A stretch of 8,539 nucleotides of DNA, from the NCBI GenBank assembly GCA_964641965.1, contig CAZXLD010000090.1, positions 1 through 8,539 on the forward strand, given 5' to 3'. The notes beneath the pieces are model-generated. The model had not been told where the DNA came from and ran no database searches. It was given only the letters and a program-made list of their open reading frames with translations. The translations under genes were made by a program, and so were the position numbers. Position 1 is the first letter of the stretch, and the number at the start of each line of letters is the position of its first letter. Positions 1-8,000 of the stretch are shown piece by piece. The DNA is from JAJDFU01 sp964641965. Lineage in GTDB: Bacteria; Bacteroidota; Bacteroidia; Chitinophagales; Saprospiraceae.

Positions 1-12
1 AAGTTTTGCAAT

Positions 13-52
13 TGTCAGGGCTATCAAGTCCTGACAAGGTCTCTTCGTCAGG
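13..52 (-). terminator. Alternative hairpins downstream of hupE-like gene
   Basis: A CCTGAC core at 30-35 can pair with either of two flanking GTCAGG copies. The first pairing is TGTCAGG at 13-19 with CCTGACA at 30-36, a 7-bp stem. The second is 30-37 with 45-52, an 8-bp stem on the minus-strand RNA that includes one G-U pair. The element lies 15 to 55 bases after the hupE-like stop codon, so it could end or protect that transcript. There is no clear U tract after either hairpin in the minus-strand direction, so an intrinsic terminator is only a possibility. Hairpins built on CCTGAC/GTCAGG are, from memory, common between Bacteroidota genes. Confidence 0.3.
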
Positions 53-67
53 ATTTTACTACCAATA

Positions 68-652
68 TTACCAAAACTTGTTTTCCAGCATGGAAATTAG
101 GGAAATGCCTGCAGCGGCTCCCGAAATGAAGACATTCCATTCACGGTGCTTGACTCCGATGATATTGAGAAATAGAAAGGAAAAACCTAAAATGAAAAAC
201 ACGACCAATAGCTGCCCGAGTTCGATTCCTAGGTTAAAACCAAGCAAGGGTATCACAATAGAATAAGGATCCATTAAAAGGGCTTTGAAGTAGTTAGAAA
301 AATCCATCCCATGTATAAACCCGAAGAATAAAGCCATGGCATAGTTTCGACCCATTTTTGAAGACTTATCGGATATACCTGGGCTGATTACATTGTGGAG
401 GGCGGTAATAAATATAGTTGCCGGAATTAAAAATTTGATAATATCAGAAGGGATGGAGAAAGTGTCCAGGGAAGCAAGGGCCAAAGTCACACTGTGGCCA
501 ATCGTAAAAGCCGTAACCAATATGAGAATATTTCTCCATTGCTGAATTTGGTAGACGGCACATAACACGATGAGGAAAAGGATATGATCGTAACCCGCCA
601 AGTTAGAAATGTGCTCAAACCCCAACTTTAGATAAAAGTTAAAAGGATGCAT
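68..652 (-). CDS. HupE/UreJ-family membrane protein
   Basis: A 194-residue polytopic membrane protein of the HupE/UreJ type, a family generally regarded as nickel/cobalt permeases or accessory proteins of metalloenzymes. The metal for this branch is not established. The family signature is visible in order: GFEH at 11-14 and GYDHILFL at 20-27, FTIGHSVTL at 49-57, FGFIHGMDFS at 110-119, and FNLGIELGQ at 139-147. The conserved His and Asp residues (H14, D22, H23, H53, H114) and the polar residues N140, E144 and Q147 sit in or next to hydrophobic helices, as expected for a metal path. I count about six to seven membrane segments. The ATG at 650-652 follows the DUF6702 stop by one base, so the two genes are almost certainly co-transcribed and translationally coupled. 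The length fits the short Bacteroidota form, which lacks a signal peptide. The family call is strong. The substrate is inference. Confidence 0.9.
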   Translation of the reverse strand: MHPFNFYLKLGFEHISNLAGYDHILFLIVLCAVYQIQQWRNILILVTAFTIGHSVTLALASLDTFSIPSDIIKFLIPATIFITALHNVISPGISDKSSKMGRNYAMALFFGFIHGMDFSNYFKALLMDPYSIVIPLLGFNLGIELGQLLVVFFILGFSFLFLNIIGVKHREWNVFISGAAAGISLISMLENKFW

Positions 653-653
653 A

Positions 654-1175
654 TCAGAAAGTTAACAGATGTGCCGGAGTTTTTTTATTTAGCATCATAC
701 TTTTAGAATTGCCATTGATATGGGCATAGACAATATTGTTTTGGTCAAAGAACAGATCAGTGAAAACGGCATTTTTAATTTCCAGGGATTTCAATGGTAC
801 CAGTTGTTTATGCTTGAAGTAGACCCACAAGGCCGTGTTATCCCCTTCTCCACTCAGGCTCTTCCGTTCAATCTTGAGGTCTACCTCCTTTCCATTAGCT
901 TTTACATAAAAAAAGCGATTGAGATAATCCAACAACAGCTGGTTGGCTTGTGCGGACTCATTGGGTTGGCAAAAAGCCAACACTTTACTGTAGGGATCAA
1001 ACACAATCGCTTCATTGACATCCGTAAGAAAGAGCTTTAAATTGATCGTCAGAAGCTGTTTGTCAGATCTGTATTCAATCTCACATAAAGACAATCTCAA
1101 GGGATGGGGGCTGGGTGGAACGCTTGATACCAACTGTCCCAAAAGCACGAAACCAAACAACAAGCTGTACATCAT
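654..1175 (-). CDS. DUF6702 family exported protein
   Basis: A 173-residue protein I recognise as the DUF6702 family of Bacteroidota, whose role is unknown. The N-terminus has a hydrophobic signal segment (about residues 3-18) leading to a PPSPHPLRLS stretch. The HPL(R/H)xS motif followed by an EIEY strand and a string of beta-prone segments (KQLLTINLKLFLTDVNEAI) is the usual family opening. After that come charged, alternating beta segments and no membrane anchor, so a periplasmic soluble domain is likely. I chose the ATG at 1173-1175. The open frame extends eight codons further to a TTG at 1197-1199, but those codons would only add a polar stretch before the signal peptide. A second ATG directly follows the chosen one. 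Its stop is one base before the hupE-like ATG, and this pairing is known from other Bacteroidota, which suggests that the exported protein works with the membrane protein. Confidence 0.82.
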   Translation of the reverse strand: MMYSLLFGFVLLGQLVSSVPPSPHPLRLSLCEIEYRSDKQLLTINLKLFLTDVNEAIVFDPYSKVLAFCQPNESAQANQLLLDYLNRFFYVKANGKEVDLKIERKSLSGEGDNTALWVYFKHKQLVPLKSLEIKNAVFTDLFFDQNNIVYAHINGNSKSMMLNKKTPAHLLTF

Positions 1176-1234
1176 CTTATTATTTAGGTGTACCGACAAT
1201 CCATCTTGTGGAAAAGTTCATTTATCACTAAACT

Positions 1235-1332
1235 CTTTGCGCCCTAAGCGCCTTCGTAGGGTTCTTCGCGGTAAATATGAGAAGTTCCCTATTCACCGCA
1301 AAGTACGTAAAGGAGCCGCCAAGTACACAAAG
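1235..1332. repeat. Imperfect palindromic intergenic repeat (43-bp arms)
   Basis: Arms at 1235-1277 and 1290-1332 are imperfect inverted copies, about 29 of 43 positions matching by eye, around a 12-base centre at 1278-1289. The best-matching parts are the ends: CTTTG/CAAAG outside and the GCGGT/ACCGC block next to the centre. The right arm has the wording ACCGCAAAGTACGTAAAGG followed by AAGTACACAAAG, which resembles a repeat I know from intergenic regions of many Bacteroidota genomes. It lies between the M19 peptidase stop and the DUF6702 start, and fills most of that 200-base gap. It has no coding capacity and could act in mRNA structure, or be a relic mobile palindrome. The 60 bases from 1176 to 1234 should hold the DUF6702 promoter, but I see no convincing box. 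Confidence 0.7.
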
Positions 1333-1376
1333 AAGAAATGATCAACCCTAAGTTCGCTTGCCAGTACATTTAGGAT

Positions 1377-2663
1377 CTAAGACATTTCATCGGATTGTAT
1401 TTGCTCTGCAATAGCTTGAACTTCTTTAAAAACGCGTATCAAGTTACCTCCCCAAATTTTTTGAATCTGATCTTCGGTATATCCACGTTTTACCAATTCG
1501 ATCGTGATATTCATCACCTCACTGGCATCGAAAACACCTTCGATTCCACCACCTCCATCGAAATCACATCCTATACCTACGTGATCTATTCCGGCCACCT
1601 TGACGATATGATCAATGTGGTCTGCCACATGTTTAACCGTTGCAGGTGGGGCAGGGTACTTTTCATTAAGCTCCCGGAAAGCTTGCCGCATTGCCGTTCG
1701 TTCTTCTTCGGTCATCTCACCGACGGGTTTCATGCTAGCCCGTAGTGCGGCTGCAGCGGAGTCCCGTCTTGGATTAGGAGGTGCTTCCCGAAGATAATTG
1801 GCCAACATGGTAAGTTGTACCACACCTCCGTTCTTTGCCATAAGCTTCAGCATCTCGTCAGTCATGTTTCGTTTGTGATTCGTTACAGCTCGCGCGTTGG
1901 AATGGCTTGCAATAATTGGTGCTTTGGACAAGGCAATAGCATCGTAGAATACACTGTCGTTACCATGGGAAACATCTACCATGATCCCAAGGCGATTCAT
2001 CTCACGAACCACCTCGGCCCCAAAAGCACTTATCCCTCCGTGTTCCGTTCCTTCGGAGTCTGTAGCTGAGTCTGCCAAGTCGTTGTTTGATGAATGTACT
2101 AGCGTAATATAGCGCACCCCTTTTTCAAAATATAGGGCAACATTGGAAAGGTCATCCCCGATGGGATACCCGTTTTCAATACCGATATAAATAGCTCGTT
2201 TACCGGCCTTTTCCAAGGTATACGCATCATCAGGATTGAGGGCGAGCCCAACGATGTCCGAATTTCTCTGGGTAGAAGCATGGATGGAATCAATCATTTG
2301 AAGGCACAGGGTTTTAGCCCGGTTATTTCCGGCATCATTCCGGATGTCTTGGGCGACAAAAGCGGCAAAAAAGATAGCGTCCAATCCGCCTTCCTTCATC
2401 CGTGGATAGTCCACCTTTGAGCCCGTTTCATTGGGGTCGTGCCGTTCGGCCATATCAAAGCCGGGCTCAATCATTCGTAATGGGGTGTCAGCATGCGTAT
2501 CGAGGGTCAGAATACGATCGTGGATTTCAAGTGCCCTTTGGGTTAAATCTTCCGCTGTGGCGGTGGATTCTTCTTCGGTGACAGCTGATCCTCCCGAACA
2601 GCTGCTAATCAGTACCATAAATAGGAAAAAAATAGGATAGGTGTGACGTGATTTAGGAAACAT
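1377..2663 (-). CDS. Membrane dipeptidase (peptidase M19) lipoprotein
   Basis: A 428-residue zinc dipeptidase of family M19 (renal dipeptidase type), expected to hydrolyse dipeptides, including some with a D-residue, at the cell envelope. Residues 1-21 form a lipoprotein signal ending in the lipobox ISSC, with C22 as the lipidated residue. The catalytic domain then shows the amidohydrolase pattern in order: the HAD metal pair H57/D59 in LDTHADTPLR, the bridging glutamate E163 in YIGIENG, H190 in ITLVHSSNN, H233 in MVDVSHGND, the SHSNARAV segment at 253-260 with H254 and R258, and D367 in HVGIGCDFDGGGG. The C-terminal WGGNLIRV is the usual family ending. All key residues are present, so the enzyme should be active. 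A proline/alanine-rich insertion around 293-345 is variable in the family. The ATG at 2661-2663 gives the complete signal peptide. The gene appears monocistronic. D-Ala-D-Ala turnover or dipeptide scavenging are both plausible roles. Confidence 0.94.
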   Translation of the reverse strand: MFPKSRHTYPIFFLFMVLISSCSGGSAVTEEESTATAEDLTQRALEIHDRILTLDTHADTPLRMIEPGFDMAERHDPNETGSKVDYPRMKEGGLDAIFFAAFVAQDIRNDAGNNRAKTLCLQMIDSIHASTQRNSDIVGLALNPDDAYTLEKAGKRAIYIGIENGYPIGDDLSNVALYFEKGVRYITLVHSSNNDLADSATDSEGTEHGGISAFGAEVVREMNRLGIMVDVSHGNDSVFYDAIALSKAPIIASHSNARAVTNHKRNMTDEMLKLMAKNGGVVQLTMLANYLREAPPNPRRDSAAAALRASMKPVGEMTEEERTAMRQAFRELNEKYPAPPATVKHVADHIDHIVKVAGIDHVGIGCDFDGGGGIEGVFDASEVMNITIELVKRGYTEDQIQKIWGGNLIRVFKEVQAIAEQIQSDEMS

Positions 2664-3068
2664 AATTGCTGGCTTAAGGAATGCGTGTTTGTGCTATTAA
2701 ATGGATGTTCAATTTGAATTAACTCGGTTTATTCATGAATGGTCATGCATAACAAAGGTAATCGACTTTACATTTATTGATCTATAGCCAAGGAAGTCAG
2801 GATTGACTCTGGAAATCGAGAGTTGTACGTGTCTCATAATCTGGCAGTTGACCTTTACACGAGGGATAAAAAAAAATTATCAACAAGTTGGCAAGAAAGA
2901 CTTCACGATCCAACAGCCCTTCGAGCGGAAAATTCCCCTGAATGTATCGGGTTAAGCAAATCGGTAAAATTTGAAAATAAACACCTGTGATTAAAAAGCT
3001 GCTTTCAGAATTTGGTACACTTTCCTGCAATTGGAATTGCGCAAGTCCCAATATAGGTATTTCTATCT
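2664..3068. other. Non-coding stretch, no gene supported
   Basis: About 400 bases lie between the M19 peptidase start and the ancestral stop of the broken DUF2214 gene. An open frame on the minus strand (2797-3153, 118 codons) runs through it, but its first 28 codons lie out of frame over the conserved DUF2214 C-terminus, and its protein matches no family I know. A run of nine A bases at 2869-2877 interrupts any alternative reading. The peptidase promoter should be in about 2664-2770. An imperfect dyad (TCATGAATGGTCATG) around 2733-2747 is the only structure I see there, and I cannot assign an operator or promoter. A small perfect inverted repeat, GCAATTGGAATTGC, lies near 3027-3040. Confidence 0.5.
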
Positions 3069-3672
3069 TCAAAAGGTGCCAACGCCTTTGGCCATGAGTG
3101 TAGCCAAAAACGGCATGATAAAAAGCAAGAGCAATTCCATGCGAATCAGCCATTTAATCTGGCTAGGAACAGTGATTAGAAGCCATCTCAAAAATGCTTT
3201 TGATGCCGAAAATTAAGGACTTTGGTGCCAGATGAGGCGCAAAAACGGAGCCTAGCCGTAGCTAAGTGACGCTTTTTGCAACGAAATATGGTGCCAAAAG
3301 GCACATTTGCAGGCCAAAGGGTATTATTGAGATGGCTTCTAGTTCTCCCTCATACCCTTTTCGATGTTGCATGAAGAATACGGTGGGATAAATGGATAAC
3401 AATCCTACAACGACAAATAAGCCTATTTTAAGGTGAAAGATCCAGTTCAAGCTGTAATATTCCGCCGGTTTTCCCAGTCCAAACCAAAGCGTCATTCCTG
3501 CAGCCAGCAATACAATAGCACTTACCCCATAAATTGCATCCAGCCTGGACAGGCGGTAAATTTCCTTTCTGGTCATTTGTTCCTTAAGTAACAGGTGTTC
3601 GCCGACAATACTACTGACAATGGCAAAAATACAGGCAAAATGAACCCACTTAACGGCAACTTCCAGCAACAT
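3069..3672 (-). pseudogene. DUF2214 membrane protein gene split by a MITE
   Basis: This gene once encoded a 146-residue DUF2214 inner-membrane protein of unknown function. The 5' part (ATG at 3670-3672) reads 111 native residues with three hydrophobic helices (about 5-24, 48-66, 80-97), the EHLLL and RLSRLDAIYG motifs, and LKIGLFVVVGLLSIYPTVFF, all typical of the family. At YEGEL the frame runs into a 161-bp insertion, which adds 25 foreign residues and a TAG stop, so the present open frame is 3262-3672 (136 codons). Beyond the insertion, in another frame, the expected C-terminus continues: ITVPSQIKWLIR, then MELLLLFIMPFLATLMAKG, VGTF and a TGA at 3069-3071. Removing the insert and one TA joins the halves exactly in frame (441 bases, 147 codons with stop). 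The fourth membrane helix is lost in the current product, so function is doubtful. The start lies 11 bases after the stop of the TIR-like gene, which suggests one transcript. Confidence 0.9.
3179..3339. mobile_element. 161-bp MITE with TA target duplication
   Basis: The ends are perfect 13-bp inverted repeats, GAAGCCATCTCAA at 3179-3191 and its complement at 3327-3339, and the match continues imperfectly inward (CAANAATNC). TA dinucleotides at 3177-3178 and 3340-3341 flank the element and would be the target duplication, as made by IS630/Tc1-mariner transposases. The interior has nested dyads: GTGCC-AAAA-GGCAC at 3291-3304, GCAAAAA at 3239-3245 against TTTTTGC at 3273-3279, and TAGC-CGTA-GCTA in the centre. 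The whole element should fold into one long interrupted hairpin. It has no open frame of its own for a transposase, so it must have been moved in trans. It interrupts the DUF2214 gene. The mobile nature is inferred from the ends, the TA flanks and the exact restoration of the gene. Confidence 0.85.
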
Positions 3673-3683
3673 ATACTCTTTAT

Positions 3684-4478
3684 TTAATTTAATTTCAGAA
3701 TATACCCGATTTGCTCCAGGCTTAACGAAACGGCTTGCATCAGATTCTCTTTAAGTTCATCTAGCTCACTATAAAAAACCGTTCGATTTTGACGGGTATC
3801 AAAGGGAGAATGGTTTTCATGTTGATTCGGACGCGTCTTTTTCACCACGATGACCTGATCGTGGGTTTTCTTAATAAAGGCATAACTCATTTCAAACATG
3901 ACGTTGGAATTGGGGTGCCACTTTTCTTTCACTTCGCCATTCAAATCAATCACTTGGGCAATGTTGGTCACATCTGCAATTACCAGCAAGGACCGATCAA
4001 TCTCTTTCTTCAATTCAGTCACAATATTATGAGAACCGCCCTTAACCTCCATAGAATTGCGCAACTCTAAAGGCTGCCTGGGATTTCTGGTTTTGTTTAT
4101 ATCCTCAATTACTTCCTCCAGTACGTTTTCTATTTCAAGCCGCACCTCATTGTCATCACTCTGCCAGCTATAAAAAACCCAGGGCATGTAACCAATAGGA
4201 ATATTCAAGCGTTCGAAGTAAATTTCATTTTCAGATAAATCAATATTAACGATCTGATATACTCCGCTTCCTTCGATATAGACGCGCACCTCCATTCCAA
4301 GTAAAAACTCTCGATACCAGTTCTGCTCCTCTAGTGCATCATTGATCACGAATCCTCGAAACCCTCGTTTTAGAATACTCTTTTTTAAGATCTGAAAATC
4401 AAACTGATTTTGGGTGACTACTTGCATGTCGAACACCCGATCCTCGACGATCCAGCATTTGATAGGGTTGTATTTCAT
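3684..4478 (-). CDS. TIR-like domain protein with novel N-terminal domain
   Basis: A 264-residue cytoplasmic protein without signal or membrane segments. Residues about 100-245 look like a TIR-like / nucleoside-deoxyribosyltransferase-like alpha-beta fold: it opens with strand WVFYSWQSD (100-108), followed by a long acidic helix, then the strand LLVIADV (164-170), the motif NVMFEMSYAF (192-201), the strand QVIVVKK (208-214) and PFDTRQNRTVFY (225-236). The FYSWQSD and Nx(N)V-x-(Y/F)-E-(L/M) motifs are shared with bacterial TIR-like effectors found in defence islands. E196 is the candidate catalytic glutamate for cleaving NAD or a related nucleotide. Residues 1-98 are beta-rich and match nothing I know, and could be a sensor or partner-binding part. 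It sits between a lipoprotein gene (50 bases upstream) and the broken DUF2214 gene (11 bases downstream). A defence or signalling role is inference, and no partner cyclase or SLOG gene is present nearby. Confidence 0.7.
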   Translation of the reverse strand: MKYNPIKCWIVEDRVFDMQVVTQNQFDFQILKKSILKRGFRGFVINDALEEQNWYREFLLGMEVRVYIEGSGVYQIVNIDLSENEIYFERLNIPIGYMPWVFYSWQSDDNEVRLEIENVLEEVIEDINKTRNPRQPLELRNSMEVKGGSHNIVTELKKEIDRSLLVIADVTNIAQVIDLNGEVKEKWHPNSNVMFEMSYAFIKKTHDQVIVVKKTRPNQHENHSPFDTRQNRTVFYSELDELKENLMQAVSLSLEQIGYILKLN

Positions 4479-4528
4479 AAGGCAAGTTTTTTTACTGGCT
4501 TAAGGAAGATATAAATTTTAAGAGGTGA

Positions 4529-4954
4529 TCAGTTCTTCATCATTTCCGCTATTTCCTTTTTTATCGATTGCATTCCAGCCAGGAATTCCTGTTGCACCTT
4601 TAACCATTCCCTGACAGACCGTGGATTTTTCGCGTCTTCCCAACCTGGCCTTCCAATTTCGGATTTTCCAAAGTCGATCTGTTCTTGCCAAGAATAGAAA
4701 TCGTTTTCCAATTCTTCTACTTGAGCGAAAAATTCCATTTCTTTCGACAGTATGGGCCTTCCTTGCACCAAAATTGCATTCTTACGCTGCACTAATACTT
4801 TCAGCTCAGGGCTGATTTCGGCAGCTAACTTCAGGGCTTCCTGCCGGACAATGACAGATTGCTCTTGAAGCTTCTCTTCAGCTGTGGTACTCGATTTACA
4901 AGCTGTTATTAACAATGCGAACACGGCCATTTGAGCAATAGTAATCCCACGCAT
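4529..4954 (-). CDS. Small coiled-coil-prone lipoprotein
   Basis: A 141-residue predicted lipoprotein of unknown function. Residues 1-18 are a signal peptide ending in the lipobox ITAC with C19 as the lipidated residue, followed by a polar KSSTTAEEK linker. The rest is rich in Glu, Lys, Gln and Leu with heptad-like spacing (about 25-60 and 112-141), separated by a more varied middle with a FYSWQEQIDFG stretch at about 86-96, so it is probably two helical segments in the periplasm. Similar small lipoproteins with a C-terminal helical hairpin are common in Bacteroidota, but I do not recognise a named family. The ATG at 4952-4954 gives a full signal peptide and follows a purine-rich AAAGAG. It may share a transcript with the TIR-like gene 50 bases downstream, although a separate promoter would fit in that gap. 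Confidence 0.75.
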   Translation of the reverse strand: MRGITIAQMAVFALLITACKSSTTAEEKLQEQSVIVRQEALKLAAEISPELKVLVQRKNAILVQGRPILSKEMEFFAQVEELENDFYSWQEQIDFGKSEIGRPGWEDAKNPRSVREWLKVQQEFLAGMQSIKKEIAEMMKN

Positions 4955-5090
4955 TTTACTTTACTCTTTTCTAGATGATAAAAGCCTACTCTATCCACAG
5001 CAATTTACAATAGCAAATGAGTATATTTCCCCTCTATCCCGCCTGCCAATTGAAGACAAGACGCTTTGAGATTTTTAATCTACAAACCTT
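4955..5090. promoter_or_regulatory. Divergent promoter region
   Basis: These 136 bases separate the minus-strand lipoprotein gene from the plus-strand Asp-box gene, so they must carry both promoters unless one is elsewhere. On the plus strand, TTGAAG near 5049-5054 is followed after about 17 bases by an AT-rich TTTTTAAT block, a loose sigma-70-like arrangement close to the start codon at 5091. I see no clear Bacteroidota TTTG / TAnnTTTG pair on either strand, and no operator-like dyad. Promoter assignment is weak. Only the divergent layout is certain. Confidence 0.3.
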
Positions 5091-8000
5091 ATGCTAATGA
5101 AATCCATCAGATTTTTAGTAAGCCTGGTATGGGTCGCTCTATTGCTACCTGCTGTCCAGGCCCAGGAAACGGGGGATTCCCTGTTTTCCGAATCCATTTT
5201 TAAAGGGCTCAAGTTCCGAAGTATTGGTCCGGCTCTGAAAGCCGGTCGAATTGCAGACATTGCAATCCACCCAAATGACGACAACAACTGGTATGTAGCC
5301 GTTGGTTCGGGAGGCGTGTGGCACACGAAAAATGCAGGGGTCACCTGGACGCCCATCTTTGATAACCAATCCGTGTATTCCATAGGTTGCGTAACGATAG
5401 ACCGTCTCAATCCCAATATTGTCTGGGTAGGTACCGGAGAGAATGTGGGTGGCCGACATGTCGGCTACGGAGACGGTATTTACCGTTCTGCCGACGGCGG
5501 TAGCACCTGGAAAAACATGGGGCTGAAAGACTCCGAACACCTTTCCAAGATAATCGTCCACCCCGAAAACTCGGACGTAGTCTGGGTAGCAGCTCAAGGT
5601 CCGCTTTGGAGTAAAGGCGGTGACCGTGGCTTATATAAGACCGTAGACGGAGGAGCAACCTGGACTAAGACCCTGGGTGACGATGAATGGATTGGGGTGA
5701 CGGATATCGTGATTGATCCCAGAGACCCCAACGTCCTGTACGCAGCCACCTGGCAACGGCATCGAACCGTAGCCGCTTATATGGGCGGTGGCCCGGGTAC
5801 GGCTTTGTACAAAAGTACTGATGGAGGAGACAGCTGGGAAAAGCTGGCTAAAGGCTTGCCCAAATCCAATATGGGTAAGATCGGATTGGCCATTTCTCCT
5901 CAAAATTCGGACGTCCTCTATGCAGCTATTGAGTTGGACCGCCGTACAGGAGCTGTTTATCGGTCTTCGGATCGTGGCGCCAATTGGGAAAAACGCTCGG
6001 ATGCTGTATCCGGCGCTACCGGACCACACTATTATCAGGAATTGGTAGCTTCTCCGCATGCATTCGATCGCATTTATCTAATGGATGTACGCATACAGGT
6101 TTCGGATGATGGCGGTAAATCGTTTCGCCGTCTAAAAGAACAGCACAAGCATTCGGATAATCACGCCATAGCCTTTCGAAAGGATGATCCCGACTACATG
6201 CTGATTGGTACGGATGGAGGCTTATACGAAAGCTTTGATCTGGCGGAAAATTGGCGCTTCATGGCCAATATGCCAATTACCCAATTCTACAAAGTTGCTG
6301 TAGATGATACAGAGCCCTTCTACCATATTTACGGAGGTACGCAAGACAACAACACGCAAGTCGGGCCCTCTCGCACCGACAATTATACCGGTATCACCAA
6401 TGGAGATTGGTCGATCACCATTTTTGCAGACGGCCATCAGCCCGCCACCGAACCCGGAAACCCAAATATTGCCTATTCCGAATGGCAGCAAGGGAATCTG
6501 GTTCGCCTGGATCGCAAAACGGGTGAATGGGTATACATTCAGCCCCAACCCGGAGAAGACGATCCGGCGGAACGCTTCAATTGGGACTCCCCTATCCTGG
6601 TGAGTCCACACGCTCCAAGTCGGCTTTATTTTGCTTCTCAACGGGTTTGGCGTTCCGATAATCGAGGTGACAGCTGGACTGCAATATCCGGCGATCTAAC
6701 CAGAGATGAAGAACGAATCACCCTACCCATCATGGGTGGAACTCAGAGCTGGGATGCCCCTTGGGACTTTCTGGCCATGTCCACTTATAATACCATTACT
6801 TCTCTGGCAGAGTCTCCTCTTCAGGAAGGCTTGATCTATGCCGGTACAGATGACGGTATTATTCAGGTTACCGAGGATGGAGGGGCAAACTGGCGCAAGA
6901 TCGAAGCCGGAAGTTTGCCGGGTGTACCCGCCACCGCATTTATCAATGATATCAAAGCGGACCTGTTTGACGCTAATACTGTTTATGTTGCCCTCGACAA
7001 CCACAAGTATGGTGATTTCAAGCCTTATCTTCTGAAGAGCACCAATCGAGGTTCGACCTGGACCTCTATCTCCGGGAATATTCCGGAACAGACTTTAGTT
7101 TGGAGAGTAGTTCAGGATCACGTCAAATCCGGACTACTTTTTGCTGCTACTGAATTTGGTATTTACTTTTCCGTTAATGGAGGTGATCATTGGACCATGC
7201 TCAAGGGTGGCGTGCCAACCATTTCCTTTCGTGACCTGGCCATCCAACGTCGGGAAAATGATCTGGTCGGAGCTTCTTTCGGCCGTAGTTTCTATGTGCT
7301 GGATGATTACAGCCCACTTCGGGAGTTATCGGAAGAAACACTGGCCCAAGAGGCGGTCCTGTTCCCCACTCGAAAAACCTGGTGGTATGGGCAACGGCCG
7401 AACCTCGATTTTGAAGCCGGACCAAGTGACCAAGGCGCCGGGTTTTATGTGGCGGAGAACCCTCCTTTCGGCGCCGTATTTACCTACTACCTGAATGAAG
7501 GCCTTAAAACTCAGAAACAGGTTCGAAAAGAAACCGAGAAAGAAATGGCCAAAAATGGAGAGGCCATCTCCTTCCCAGGCTGGGATGCTGTAGAGGCTGA
7601 ACGCCGGGAAGCAACTCCCAAGATCTGGCTGACTATCACGGATGATAAAGGAGCAGTTGTACGCCGGTTGGAAGGTAAAACTGGTAAAGGCTTCCACCGA
7701 GTGGCCTGGGATTTAAACTACCCAAGTCCATACTCGCTTCGCGAGGGAGCAACCGTTAATCCGTCCAATTCAGGTTACATGGCCCCTCCAGGGACCTATA
7801 CAGCCCAATTGTCAAAAGAGGTAAATGGGGTTATTACTAGCCTGTCTGCTCCTCAGCAAGTGGAAGTAGTTCGGATGATGGAGGGGACCCTGGATGGATC
7901 CTCACCTGAGGTAGCGGCCGCTTTCTGGCGCGAATTAGAGAGTATGGAAGGCATGGTATCTGCAGCACGGATTGCCCTGTCTAGTACTATCACCAAGATA

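Noticed and set aside
1176..1199. TTG start eight codons upstream for the DUF6702 gene
   Set aside because: Two ATG codons follow immediately before the signal peptide, and the extra polar residues do not fit a signal peptide start.
2797..3153. Minus-strand open frame of 118 codons as a real gene
   Set aside because: Its first part overlaps the conserved DUF2214 C-terminus in another frame, the protein has no recognisable motif, and the open frame is explained by chance next to a broken gene.
3262..3336. The 25-residue tail of the present DUF2214 frame as a natural C-terminus
   Set aside because: The bases belong to the MITE, and the family C-terminus is found beyond the insertion.
5145..5658. 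Antisense open frames inside the Asp-box gene
   Set aside because: They overlap a long, clearly coding frame, have no family motifs and arise from its codon composition.
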